This document shows positions 56,456-63,388 of a stretch of DNA of 64,000 nt, one piece after another. The notes under the pieces were generated by a model, which had not been told where the DNA came from, did no database searches, and saw only the letters and a program-made list of their open reading frames with translations. Each line of letters opens with the position of its first letter. Position 1 is the stretch's first letter. The position numbers were made by a program, and so were the translations under genes. The stretch is from positions 1-64,000 of IMG/VR virus record IMGVR_UViG_3300047392_000164. One strand, 5' to 3'. Source of the DNA: a virus.

Positions 56456-57610
56456 ATGGCTACAACTAAAGAAAAAGAACCAAAACTCACGGCCTCTGAG
56501 AAACGTGCTCAGAAGCGCCGTGAAACCGCTGCACAAATGGAGCAAGTCTTCGGCACCGGTAAAGGTAGCGCTGAACCTACTATTAATCCTCTTGACTACA
56601 CCGCATCTTTGATGCGAGCATTGAACTACTACAACTCTGCCTTTGAAAACAAAGACAAACGTAAGTGGTTCATGTCGTACGTTGGCAAAAAGAATGAGGA
56701 ATTTGATTCACTGTCTGACTGGGACTTCCGTTCAGTTGGCACTATCATTCGTCTCAAGCAACGTGAACAACCTCTGCAAGAACATCACCTTAAGTTCATT
56801 GAAGATTCTATCGAAGAACTTCGTGAAAAAGCTAAAGGTGGTAAAACTTTCTCAGCCTTGAAAGGTGAACCTAAAGCTAAGGAAGAAAAACCAGTAGTCA
56901 CGATTCAAGATCGTATTGCTGAAGCAGCATCTACTCACATCGGTGAAATCAATGGACTCATTGATGATTACATTATGAACGATACTGAAATCGATGTGGG
57001 TGCCTATTTGAAAGCTAACAACGTTAGTCCACAAGTTTCTAAGTTGATTCCTCAAGCTTTCACTAGAACTATTGAAGAACTCAACGAAGTCATCGAAGGA
57101 AAAGATAAACAATTGGTTGAAGGTTATTCTTTCATTAAGAAGACCAAGCTTAAAAAGCTAATCAAATCAATTGAAGCTATCCAAGATGCTTGTGCTCAAC
57201 AAGTTGTTACAGCAAAAGCTACTCGTAAACCACGAGCTCGTAAGGAAAAACCAGCATCAGTGTTGGCAGCTAAAGTTAAGTTCATGAAAGAATTTGCTGA
57301 ACTTACTTTGAAGTCTGAACAACCTGTTAAAATTGTTGGTGCATCTGAATGCTGGATTTACAACACGAAGTATAAGAAACTTCAAGTGTATCGTTCACTC
57401 GGTGCTCTATCAATCAAAGGTACAACCATTCTTAACTATGATGTAGCAACATCTGGTTCTAAGACTATGCGTAAACCTGAACTCGTCACTGGTTATGCCG
57501 GTATGACTAAACGTACTTTGGCTCAGGAGTTTAAAACTCTTAAGACTAAGGAAGCTGCAGTCAATGGTCGTATTAACGAAGACTGTATTATTTTGAAAGT
57601 GTTTTCATGA
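56456..57610 (+). CDS. Conserved T4-like protein of unknown function
   Basis: The 384-residue protein has a basic N terminus, a helical region (YTASLMRALNYYNSAFENKDKRKWFMSYV ... DWDFRSVGTIIRLKQR), a Lys/Arg-rich middle (KATRKPRARKEKP) and a C-terminal domain (VKIVGASECWIYNTKYKKLQVYRS). Similar large proteins of unknown function occur near dsbA/rnh in marine T4-like phages. DNA binding is suggested by charge only. Confidence 0.7.
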   Translation: MATTKEKEPKLTASEKRAQKRRETAAQMEQVFGTGKGSAEPTINPLDYTASLMRALNYYNSAFENKDKRKWFMSYVGKKNEEFDSLSDWDFRSVGTIIRLKQREQPLQEHHLKFIEDSIEELREKAKGGKTFSALKGEPKAKEEKPVVTIQDRIAEAASTHIGEINGLIDDYIMNDTEIDVGAYLKANNVSPQVSKLIPQAFTRTIEELNEVIEGKDKQLVEGYSFIKKTKLKKLIKSIEAIQDACAQQVVTAKATRKPRARKEKPASVLAAKVKFMKEFAELTLKSEQPVKIVGASECWIYNTKYKKLQVYRSLGALSIKGTTILNYDVATSGSKTMRKPELVTGYAGMTKRTLAQEFKTLKTKEAAVNGRINEDCIILKVFS

Positions 57611-58191
57611 AATTAGCTGAATACGAATTTCCTCTTCTAATTGTAGAAAATCTATTCAACGAAGAAGAACTAGTACACGTATGGAATGAGATTGATAGTG
57701 TCAATCAATTCATGATGAAGCCTGATTCTTTTTCTGCAAAACAACTTGATGGAACTTTAAAGAAGAATAATAAAGCATGTTGGATTGACATGGTCTATGG
57801 TCCTAATAGAAATGCTTCATTCATCTTAAATTCTCACAAAAAGATCTTCAATAAAGATTTTGAAAAAGCTGCAAGTGATATGCATTGGTTTTATAGATAC
57901 ATGTCTCATCTTACTAAAGATGCTACACTATTAAACTTTTATGAAAATGATGATCACTATCATTCACACACTGATGATTCGACTATCACTACACTCATCT
58001 GGCTTTGGAGAGAACCAAAAGCATTCACAGGTGGTGACATGATCTTTGACGACAAACATCTTTTTCCTATTCAAAATAATACAATGGTGATGTTTCCTAG
58101 TTGTATTAACCATGAAGTTACTAAAGTAAACATGGAAGATAAGCCCGGCTATGGCCGATTTGCAATTACAATTTTTTCACATATTATATGA
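57607..58191 (+). CDS. 2OG-Fe(II) oxygenase, prolyl-4-hydroxylase type
   Basis: The 194-residue protein has the P4H-type core: LLNFYENDDHYHSHTDDST with H121-x-D123, FTGGDMIFDD, then MVMFPSCINHEVTKV with distal H169 and R184 for 2-oxoglutarate. Marine T4-like phages commonly encode such enzymes. Target unknown (protein or nucleic acid). Overlaps the previous stop by four bases and the RNase H start by four. Confidence 0.85.
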   Translation: MKLAEYEFPLLIVENLFNEEELVHVWNEIDSVNQFMMKPDSFSAKQLDGTLKKNNKACWIDMVYGPNRNASFILNSHKKIFNKDFEKAASDMHWFYRYMSHLTKDATLLNFYENDDHYHSHTDDSTITTLIWLWREPKAFTGGDMIFDDKHLFPIQNNTMVMFPSCINHEVTKVNMEDKPGYGRFAITIFSHII

Positions 58192-59057
58192 TTCTCATCG
58201 ATTACTCTCAGGTTTGTGTTGCAGCAATCCTTGCATTTGCTGGCGACCTAAAGAAGGGCGATACCAATGAGAAGAAAAATCTCATTAGACACGTGGCACT
58301 CACGTCTATCAAGGCGTACAAGAAAAAGTACGGCAAAGAATTTGGTGAAATCGTCATCTGTTGTGATGGCCGCAACTACTGGCGCAAAGACGTGTTTGCA
58401 AACTATAAAGGTCTGCGTAAGAAAGCACGTGAAGAATCTGACCTCGACTGGGGCATCATCTTTGACACACTGTCTGAAATCCGTGAAGACATTCGTACAT
58501 ACTTTCCTTACAAAGTTGTGCATGTTAATAAATGTGAAGCCGATGATGTGATTGCTGTCCTTACTGAATCTACTCAAGAGTTCGGTAAGCATGAACCAGT
58601 GATGATTGTATCTTCCGACAAAGACTTCAAACAACTCCATGCTTATGACAACGTCAAGCAATTCAGTCCTATGCTGAAGAAATTGATTACAGTAAATAAG
58701 AAGGAGCTCAAGGCATGGCTAACTGAACACATCGTTAAAGGTGATGCAGGTGACGGCATTCCAAACATCTTGTCTGACGACAATGTGTTCATGGATGGTG
58801 TACGTCAAAAGTCTATCCGAGCTGAACGTCTGCAGGAATTTATTGACAAAGGCATTGATGCTTGCCGTAATGATACAGAACGCCGTAACTGGCAACGTAA
58901 CATTCAGCTAGTCGACTTTAGCTACATTCCTGAAGACATCAAGGCAACTGTTATGGAAGCATTCGAAGTAGAACCTACTGGTGATAAGAATGCTGTGATG
59001 AACTATCTTATCAAAAACAAGTGTAGACTTCTGTTGAATGAAGTAGAGGAATTTTAA
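58188..59057 (+). CDS. rnh: RNase H / 5'-3' exonuclease
   Basis: The 289-residue FEN-1-type nuclease matches T4 RNase H (305 aa): ILIDYSQVCVAAI, VICCDGRNYWRKDVFANYKGLR, NKCEADDVIAVL, IVSSDKDFKQLH and VKGDAGDGIPNIL supply the acidic active site. It removes RNA primers and adjacent DNA on the lagging strand before ligation by gp30, encoded shortly downstream. Confidence 0.95.
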   Translation: MILIDYSQVCVAAILAFAGDLKKGDTNEKKNLIRHVALTSIKAYKKKYGKEFGEIVICCDGRNYWRKDVFANYKGLRKKAREESDLDWGIIFDTLSEIREDIRTYFPYKVVHVNKCEADDVIAVLTESTQEFGKHEPVMIVSSDKDFKQLHAYDNVKQFSPMLKKLITVNKKELKAWLTEHIVKGDAGDGIPNILSDDNVFMDGVRQKSIRAERLQEFIDKGIDACRNDTERRNWQRNIQLVDFSYIPEDIKATVMEAFEVEPTGDKNAVMNYLIKNKCRLLLNEVEEF

Positions 59058-59497
59058 TGGCTACGAAATATATTACTGAAATGCTTGAGGAGATCAATAG
59101 TGATCCCAAGCAGATTGAAAAATATAAGACGAATGCAGCGCTGAAGTTTATCTTTCAGCATGCATTCATTCCTGAAAAGAAATTTGAATTGCCGGAAGGT
59201 GACCCACCTTTCAATCCAGACCCAGCGCCGTTGGGAATGTCACGCGCAAATTTCGTTATGGAAACAAAGAAGCTGTACATCTTCACTAAAGAACGTCCAT
59301 TGAACAAAGTTCGCAAAGAACAACTGTTCATCCAACTTCTTGAAAACATTCACCCATCCGAGGCTAAGGTTCTCCTTGCGGTTAAGGATCAGAAGCTAAA
59401 TAAACTATATAAGAAGATTACTGCAAAGCTTGCAGCAGATCATGGCTTCATTCCAGAACAGGCAAAAGATGAGGAAAAAGCACCAAAAAAATCTTAA
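59057..59497 (+). CDS. Conserved phage protein (DUF6433-like)
   Basis: The 146-residue protein (YITEMLEEINSDPKQIEKYKTNAALKFIFQHAFIPEKKFELPEGDPPFNPDPAPLGMS, EQLFIQLLENIHPSEAKVLLAVKDQ) matches a family widespread in exo-T-even phages next to rnh. Helical with a proline-rich loop and a Lys-rich tail. Function unknown; a replication accessory role is suggested by position. TAATG overlap with rnh. Confidence 0.8.
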   Translation: MATKYITEMLEEINSDPKQIEKYKTNAALKFIFQHAFIPEKKFELPEGDPPFNPDPAPLGMSRANFVMETKKLYIFTKERPLNKVRKEQLFIQLLENIHPSEAKVLLAVKDQKLNKLYKKITAKLAADHGFIPEQAKDEEKAPKKS

Positions 59498-59510
59498 GGT
59501 TATTCTCTCG

Positions 59511-59684
59511 ATGGAGCAGGAAGAGCTCGCTCACTGGTTGGCAAACTTGCCGGACGACGAAATCGAATACGTTGAGTGGCTGGTTGAAGAAGTTGAGTCT
59601 TCGTTGGACAACATGATCCTTGAACAGGTCGGTCTAGATGAAGCACGAGAAGTAATCAAAAAGTATACACTTCCAAAAGGTTGA
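59511..59684 (+). CDS. Small acidic protein of unknown function
   Basis: A 57-residue acidic protein (EQEELAHWLANLPDDEIEYVEWLVEEVESSLDNMILEQVG...). In size and acidity it could be the late-transcription co-activator gp33, but the C-terminal clamp motif expected of gp33 is not seen, so this is not claimed. ATG 59511 is preferred; an upstream in-frame ATG at 59469 is possible. A hairpin GTTGACT/AGTCAAC (59680-59698) overlaps the stop. Confidence 0.6.
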   Translation: MEQEELAHWLANLPDDEIEYVEWLVEEVESSLDNMILEQVGLDEAREVIKKYTLPKG

Positions 59685-59700
59685 CTGCTTTAGTCAACTA

Positions 59701-59729
59701 TGTACAATAATTCGTTTCTGTGGTATAAT
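59701..59729 (+). promoter_or_regulatory. Early promoter, near-perfect consensus
   Basis: TGTACA (59701-59706), AATTCG (59709-59714), 17-base spacer, TATAAT (59724-59729). Leader with GGAG before ATG 59753. Confidence 0.9.
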
Positions 59730-59752
59730 TACTCTAACAACTGGAGAAAAAC

Positions 59753-59893
59753 ATGGGAATGATGAAGAACATTTATGCGCAAGTGGAAGATCTTTACTAT
59801 GATGGATACGCTCCAATCGAGATCGCCGAAATGACAGGTCTCCACTTTACTGAAGTGGTTTCCATTCTTGAAGAACTTGGAGAATTCGCTTGA
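59753..59893 (+). CDS. Tiny helix-turn-helix-like protein before DNA ligase
   Basis: A 46-residue open frame with GGAG eight bases upstream. Residues about 10-42 (VEDLYYDGYAPIEIAEMTGLHFTEVVSILEEL) have the pattern of a sigma-type helix-turn-helix. It is the first gene after the promoter and overlaps the ligase start by four bases. A regulatory role is plausible; not tested. Confidence 0.65.
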   Translation: MGMMKNIYAQVEDLYYDGYAPIEIAEMTGLHFTEVVSILEELGEFA

Positions 59894-61179
59894 TTATTGA
59901 CATCCTAAACGAAATCGCTGCAACGTCTTCTCGCAATGAGAAGGAAGCAATCATTCGTCGTGAAATCAACAATGAAGATCTGAAGCAAGTTTACTTCTTG
60001 GCTTACGATCCTTTCACTCAGTTTTACATTCGTAAGATTCCTGCTTATACGACTTCGCCTGGTCGAATGGATGGACAAAAGTCTCTTCAATCTGCTATGC
60101 GAGATCTGAAGGAATTGAGTACTCGTCAAGTCACTGGTAACGCTGCAATTGCATTCCTTGCAAATGTACTATCACTAGTGAAAGCTGAAGATGCTCAAGT
60201 GATTGAACGTATCATCGGCAAAGATTTGAAGTGTGGTGCTTCTGATTCAACTGCTAATAAAGTGTGGCCAGGTCTTGTGCATGATTATCCTTGTATGTTG
60301 GCTTCAGCATACGATGAAAAGCTTGTTGCAAAGATGAAGTGGCCAGCTATGGCACAATTGAAGATGGACGGTATGCGTTTTAATGCCATTGTTAAAAATG
60401 GCAAGTGCGAATTTCGTTCACGCAATGGTAAGGAAATCGATCTTAAGGGTAACCTTGAAGAAGAGTTTATCAAACTTGCAAACAAACAAGACTTTGTCTT
60501 TGATGGCGAGCTAGTTGTGTTTGAAGATGGTAAGATTCTTGATCGTCAAACTGGTAATGGCATCCTCAACAAAGCTGTTAAGGGTACTATCACCGAAGAA
60601 GACGCCAAGAAAGTTCATGCTACGTTGTGGGATTGTATTCCTTACAATGTGTTTAGCGGTGAGAAGTCTTGCAACATTCCTTATTCGATACGCTTTAGCA
60701 TATTGCAAACTGCTGTATCTTTTGATAAGATTCACGTTGTTGAAAGCAAACAAGTTGCTAACATTGATGAAGCGCAAGAAATCTTTAAAGGTTACTTGGC
60801 TGATGGACAAGAAGGCATCATTCTAAAAGATATGAATGCGATGTGGGAGAACAAACGAGCACGTCATTTGATTAAGTTCAAAGGTGAGTTGGAATGCGAT
60901 CTAAAGATCGTAGGTATTCAAGAAGGCACTGGCAAATACGTTGGTAAAGTTGGTGCTTACATTTGTGAGTCTGAAGATGGCATCGTTAAATGCGATGTAG
61001 GTTCGGGCTTCAAAGACAATCAACGTGAAATCGACAACAGTGTTATTGGTAAGATTGTTGCAGTGAAATATAACGCACGGATTAAGAATAAGCAAGGTGA
61101 AGAGTCTCTCTTCCTTCCTATCTTTTTGGAAATGCGTGAAGATAAAATAATTGCAGATTTTAGCAAAAATATTGCGTGA
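59890..61179 (+). CDS. gp30: ATP-dependent DNA ligase
   Basis: The 429-residue enzyme matches T4 gp30 (487 aa): adenylation motif I AQLKMDGMR (K158-x-D160-G161), FRSRNGKEIDL, FDGELVVF (IIIa), GQEGIILKD (IV), RHLIKFKGELECDLKIVG (V), and an OB-fold C terminus. It seals Okazaki fragments. The start is TTG at 59890, seven bases after GGAG and overlapping the TGA of the small HTH-like gene; no suitable ATG lies nearby. Confidence 0.95.
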   Translation: MIIDILNEIAATSSRNEKEAIIRREINNEDLKQVYFLAYDPFTQFYIRKIPAYTTSPGRMDGQKSLQSAMRDLKELSTRQVTGNAAIAFLANVLSLVKAEDAQVIERIIGKDLKCGASDSTANKVWPGLVHDYPCMLASAYDEKLVAKMKWPAMAQLKMDGMRFNAIVKNGKCEFRSRNGKEIDLKGNLEEEFIKLANKQDFVFDGELVVFEDGKILDRQTGNGILNKAVKGTITEEDAKKVHATLWDCIPYNVFSGEKSCNIPYSIRFSILQTAVSFDKIHVVESKQVANIDEAQEIFKGYLADGQEGIILKDMNAMWENKRARHLIKFKGELECDLKIVGIQEGTGKYVGKVGAYICESEDGIVKCDVGSGFKDNQREIDNSVIGKIVAVKYNARIKNKQGEESLFLPIFLEMREDKIIADFSKNIA

Positions 61180-61225
61180 GAGCGTAAGAAACGTATATAT
61201 AATATATCAACACAAAGAGGCAGCA

Positions 61226-61333
61226 ATGCATTTAACTTCTATACTCTCCGCGAAACTAGGTTATGGCTTTAATAGCCAGGCTGACGTACGCCCTACATCA
61301 ATTGAAGGATGGGGTCTAGGGTCTAAGAAGTAA
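61226..61333 (+). CDS. Possible 35-residue peptide
   Basis: A short frame (MHLTSILSAKLGYGFNSQADVRPTS...) preceded by AGAGG seven bases upstream and followed by a terminator. Gly- and Ser-rich; not recognised. Placement just before the terminator suggests a real last gene of the ligase operon. Confidence 0.5.
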   Translation: MHLTSILSAKLGYGFNSQADVRPTSIEGWGLGSKK

Positions 61334-61357
61334 GAAGCGCATACGCTCACTCCTCTT

Positions 61358-61384
61358 AGGCCCTACTGAAAAGTTAGGGCCTTT
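61358..61384 (+). terminator. Rho-independent terminator
   Basis: AGGCCCTA (61358-61365) pairs with TAGGGCCT (61375-61382) around a nine-base loop, followed by a short T run (TTTGTAGTTT). It separates the ligase operon from the tRNA region. Confidence 0.78.
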
Positions 61385-61395
61385 GTAGTTTCTAG

Positions 61396-61424
61396 TGTAC
61401 AATAATTCGTAGGTGTGTTACAAT
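61396..61424 (+). promoter_or_regulatory. First promoter of the tRNA region
   Basis: TGTACA (61396-61401), AATTCG (61404-61409), 17-base spacer, TACAAT (61419-61424). GTAGGTGT / ACATCTAC (61409-61416, 61425-61432) form a dyad around the -10. A GAAAAATATTTTTC palindrome lies downstream before the second promoter. Confidence 0.82.
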
Positions 61425-61482
61425 ACATCTACTGTCTGGTAAAACAGACAAACATCGGTAAGAAAAATATTTTTCCAAACGG

Positions 61483-61511
61483 TGTACAAATAATCGTAGT
61501 TGATGTATAAT
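61483..61511 (+). promoter_or_regulatory. Second promoter of the tRNA region
   Basis: TGTACA (61483-61488), TAATCG element, 17-base spacer, TATAAT (61506-61511). GATGTAT-A-ATACATC (61502-61516) is a perfect 15-base dyad centred on the -10. Confidence 0.87.
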
Positions 61512-61537
61512 ACATCTCTACTGCTGATAAAGCAAAT

Positions 61538-61549
61538 GTTCTTTTAAAA
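61538..61549 (+). promoter_or_regulatory. BoxA-like antitermination element
   Basis: GTTCTTTTAAAA follows a small TGCT/AGCA hairpin (61522-61534), 26 bases after the second promoter. The sequence resembles the boxA of bacterial rRNA leaders, especially in betaproteobacteria. The same layout recurs at 63638-63673. Confidence 0.55.
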
Positions 61550-61565
61550 TTCAACGGTATTTTGT

Positions 61566-61639
61566 TCCCTGATGGTGTAGCGGTAACACAACTGACTTTG
61601 ACTCAGTCGTCCCAAGTTCGAACCTTGGTCGGGGTGCCA
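61566..61639 (+). tRNA. tRNA-Gln (anticodon TTG)
   Basis: Cloverleaf with anticodon arm ACTGA-CTTTGAC-TCAGT (loop reads TTG at 34-36), T arm CCAAG-TTCGAAC-CTTGG and encoded CCA. Acceptor positions 1 and 72 are T-T, weak as in many Gln tRNAs. Confidence 0.9.
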
Positions 61640-61729
61640 TATTGAAATACATTCAAGCAATGACATGGCTGGTAGGCATGTATCTTGCTGGACTAAAGAC
61701 CTACTACGTCTGAGTGTGTTTCAATATGG
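61637..61729 (+). repeat. 18-bp spacer hairpin between tRNA-Gln and tRNA-Pro
   Basis: 61637-61654 pairs along 18 positions (some G-U) with 61712-61729. The left arm begins with the CCA of tRNA-Gln. The 57-base loop contains a further GTAGG/CCTAC pair. A similar hairpin sits between tRNA-Glu and tRNA-Asp. Confidence 0.7.
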
Positions 61730-61735
61730 TTTAAT

Positions 61736-61809
61736 CTGGGTGTAGGATAGTGGTAGTCGACGAGTCTTGGATACTCGAGGTGCAAGTTCGATTCTTGCCT
61801 CCCAGACCA
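61736..61809 (+). tRNA. tRNA-Pro (anticodon TGG)
   Basis: Anticodon arm CGAGT-CTTGGAT-ACTCG gives TGG. T arm GCAAG-TTCGATT-CTTGC; acceptor CTGGGTG/CTCCCAG with one mismatch; C1-G72 as usual for tRNA-Pro; ACCA end encoded. Confidence 0.88.
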
Positions 61810-61820
61810 CAAGTTTTTTT

Positions 61821-61909
61821 GGTGTGTGTTCCCTTCAGCGGTCTGTAAAATCGTTGTCTTAAATTTGAAGGGTGGCAGACAGATGGTTCGATTCCTTCAC
61901 ACACCACCA
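61821..61909 (+). tRNA. Abnormal tRNA-Tyr-like RNA (GTA)
   Basis: 89 bases with a perfect acceptor GGTGTGT/ACACACC, ACCA end and a T arm (GATGG-TTCGATT-CCTTC, one mismatch). The best anticodon arm, GCGGT-CTGTAAA-ATCGT, gives GTA, but it starts only 10 bases after the acceptor, leaving no D arm. Instead CCCTTCA (61831-61837) pairs perfectly with TGAAGGG (61866-61872) around the anticodon arm. Alternative pairings GTCTG/CAGAC exist. Function doubtful. Confidence 0.5.
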
Positions 61910-61914
61910 GTTTT

Positions 61915-61989
61915 GGGGACAGCTCAGGGGAGCGGCGGTGCCTTGCAAGTTCCGTGACTAGAAGGGTTCGATACCCTCGGTCTCCACCA
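61915..61989 (+). tRNA. tRNA-Ala (anticodon TGC)
   Basis: Anticodon loop CTTGCAA gives TGC. T arm AAGGG-TTCGATA-CCCTC-like, D stem GCTC/GAGC with a very short loop, acceptor GGGGACA/GGTCTCC with one mismatch, ACCA end encoded. Confidence 0.8.
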
Positions 61990-61995
61990 AGTTTT

Positions 61996-62089
61996 AGGAT
62001 GGTTGCAGCAAACAATACTTAAGGTTCGATTCCTTATTTTGCCACCAATACTCGGCAGAGTCGCTCAATGGAGAGCATCAACCCATCCT
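61996..62089 (+). tRNA. Candidate circularly permuted tRNA (3' half upstream of 5' half)
   Basis: 61996-62047 is a 3' half: T arm TAAGG-TTCGATT-CCTTA (62020-62036), acceptor strand TTTTGCC, ACCA. After six bases (62048-62053), 62054-62089 is a 5' half: acceptor GGCAGAG, TC, D arm GCTC-AATGGA-GAGC. GGCAGAG pairs with TTTTGCC at all seven positions (two G-U). The outer ends also pair: AGGATGGTTG (61996-62005) with CAACC-C-ATCCT (62079-62089, one bulge). No complete tRNA exists in the normal order. Alternatively these are leftovers of two deleted genes. The anticodon cannot be decided. Confidence 0.5.
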
Positions 62090-62101
62090 GTTGTATTTTA
62101 T

Positions 62102-62191
62102 GGTGTGGTCCTATAATGGTATTAGAGCGGATTGCTAATCCGTCGGCTCACGAAAGTGGGCTTCTGAGTTCGAGTCTCAGTCACACCGCCA
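62102..62191 (+). tRNA. tRNA-Ser (anticodon GCT)
   Basis: 90 bases with class II variable arm (GGCTCAC-GAAA-GTGGGCT). Anticodon arm GCGGA-TTGCTAA-TCCGT gives GCT. Acceptor GGTGTGG/TCACACC, T arm CTGAG-TTCGAGT-CTCAG, G73 and CCA encoded. Confidence 0.93.
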
Positions 62192-62196
62192 ATTTT

Positions 62197-62296
62197 GGGA
62201 AATGTGCGTAAGGTACGCAAAACAAAAGTATTCTGTAAAGAATATTTGCAGCATCAAATAAAACACTAGTTGGTTCGATTCCAGCATTTCCCGCCA
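62197..62296 (+). tRNA. Oversized tRNA-Tyr-like RNA (GTA)
   Basis: 100 bases. Perfect acceptor GGGAAAT/ATTTCCC, G73-CCA, T arm GTTGG-TTCGATT-CCAGC, D arm GCG-TAAGGTA-CGC. The anticodon hairpin AGTATTC-TGTAAA-GAATATT has seven pairs and a six-base loop reading GTA, and an outer GCAAA/TTTGC helix extends it, so about eight extra bases lie on each side. A long variable region follows. Probably Tyr, but the anticodon arm is abnormal. Confidence 0.55.
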
Positions 62297-62302
62297 AACA
62301 AT

Positions 62303-62378
62303 GCGTGCTTAGCTCAGTTGGTAGAGCAGAACGTTGCCAACGTTCAGGTCGCAGGTTCGAACCCTGTAGCCCGCACCA
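62303..62378 (+). tRNA. tRNA-Gly (anticodon GCC)
   Basis: Standard cloverleaf: anticodon arm GAACG-TTGCCAA-CGTTC, D arm GCTC/GAGC, T arm GCAGG-TTCGAAC-CCTGT, acceptor GCGTGCT/AGCCCGC with one mismatch, ACCA encoded. Confidence 0.92.
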
Positions 62379-62388
62379 CTTTCGGTTC

Positions 62389-62463
62389 GCGCTTATAGCT
62401 TAATGGTAAAGCAGCGAACTCATAATTCGTTGAGTCTAGGTTCAATTCCTAGTGAGCGCACCA
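62389..62463 (+). tRNA. tRNA-Met or tRNA-Ile2 (anticodon CAT)
   Basis: Anticodon arm GCGAA-CTCATAA-TTCGT gives CAT. Acceptor GCGCTTA/TGAGCGC, T arm CTAGG-TTCAATT-CCTAG, ACCA encoded. Whether C34 is modified to lysidine (Ile) cannot be told from the sequence. Confidence 0.9.
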
Positions 62464-62497
62464 ATTTATTTTTGAGGTAGAAAATGTAGGAGAAATC

Positions 62498-63058
62498 ATG
62501 TCACACGTCTTAGCTTTAGATGCATCAGGTTTGCCACGGAAGTGGATCAACTATGAAGATGCTATTACATACTTTGCAAAGGGAATGGTCGTCTGGTCAC
62601 TAGGTGAAACAGTCGCAACTTTCCATGGTGGAGTACAAAAGGACGGTGTGATGTCGATACTCGAAACACCTTCTATCATTGCTGTAAAAGGCAAAGGATT
62701 CAATCTTGAACGCGCTGGTAAGGTTATCTTGACAAACAAGACTTTGTTTGCTCGTGACCGACATGTATGTGCTTATTGCGGTGACAAATTTGCTAACTCT
62801 CATTTGTCTCGTGACCACGTACATCCAGTATCTCGTGGTGGTGAAAACACTTGGATGAACTGTGTAACAGCATGTATCAAGTGCAACACTCAAAAAGGTG
62901 CACGCACTCCAAAGGAATTTGGACATGACCTTTTGTATGTGCCATACGAACCTAACCATTTTGAAAACATGATTCTCCAGAATAGAAACATTCTGACAGA
63001 TCAAATGGAGTACTTGATGGGTGGAGTTCCAAAGCACTCACGTATTTTGATGAATTAG
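62498..63058 (+). CDS. HNH endonuclease
   Basis: The 186-residue protein has an HNH/McrA-type zinc domain at about residues 90-140: VCAYCGDKFANSHLSRDHVHPVSRGGENTWMNCVTACIKCNTQKG (two CxxC pairs, DH, N, and H-equivalent). N-terminal and C-terminal parts are extra. A free-standing nuclease within the tRNA array is typical of T4-like mobile insertions. AGGAG precedes the ATG. Confidence 0.92.
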   Translation: MSHVLALDASGLPRKWINYEDAITYFAKGMVVWSLGETVATFHGGVQKDGVMSILETPSIIAVKGKGFNLERAGKVILTNKTLFARDRHVCAYCGDKFANSHLSRDHVHPVSRGGENTWMNCVTACIKCNTQKGARTPKEFGHDLLYVPYEPNHFENMILQNRNILTDQMEYLMGGVPKHSRILMN

Positions 63059-63064
63059 TAACAT

Positions 63065-63141
63065 GTACGGGTGCCCGAGCGGCCTAAGGGGACTGATTGC
63101 AAACCAGTTATTCGTGGGTTCAAATCCCACCCCGTACTCCA
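63065..63141 (+). tRNA. tRNA-Cys (anticodon GCA)
   Basis: Anticodon loop TTGCAAA gives GCA. Acceptor GTACGGG/CCCGTAC is perfect, T73 fits the Cys identity rule, T arm GTGGG-TTCAAAT-CCCAC, CCA encoded. The top anticodon pair is mismatched (A-C). Confidence 0.88.
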
Positions 63142-63328
63142 GATCATAAAATGGCTCAAAAAGCCCTATATGAATCAACAACTTATGTGACTGAAATGCA
63201 CCAGAATGCATTCTAGATCACATAATGTATATCCTACCGCTTGAGTGACATACGTTCATTCTGGCAGCTGTAGTACTTTGGTACTACTTCTTAATAGTTG
63301 ACAAGAACAGTAAACTATTAAGAAGTGG
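63142..63328 (+). other. Non-coding spacer rich in hairpins
   Basis: No open frame is seen. Inverted repeats: GGCT/AGCC near 63153, TTATGTGA/TCACATAA with an inner AATGCA/TGCATT near 63182-63226, GTAGTAC-TTTG-GTACTAC (63270-63287), and a 14-bp perfect repeat ACTTCTTAATAGTT / AACTATTAAGAAGT (63286-63299, 63313-63326) ending just before the next promoter. Could hold a small RNA, tRNA-processing signals or a remnant element. Confidence 0.5.
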
Positions 63329-63357
63329 TGTACAATAAATCGAGATCGTGATATAAT
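63329..63357 (+). promoter_or_regulatory. Early promoter for the small basic gene
   Basis: TGTACA (63329-63334), AAATCG element, 17-base spacer, TATAAT (63352-63357). Leader with AAGGAG before ATG 63389. Confidence 0.87.
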
Positions 63358-63388
63358 TACTCTATCAAATCAAGAAGGAGTAGTTCAA

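Noticed and set aside
59511-59684. Late-transcription co-activator gp33
   Set aside because: Size and acidity fit loosely, but the C-terminal clamp-binding motif is absent.
61731-62015. Minus-strand open frame across tRNA-Pro to tRNA-Ala
   Set aside because: It runs antisense through several clear tRNAs and has no start signals.
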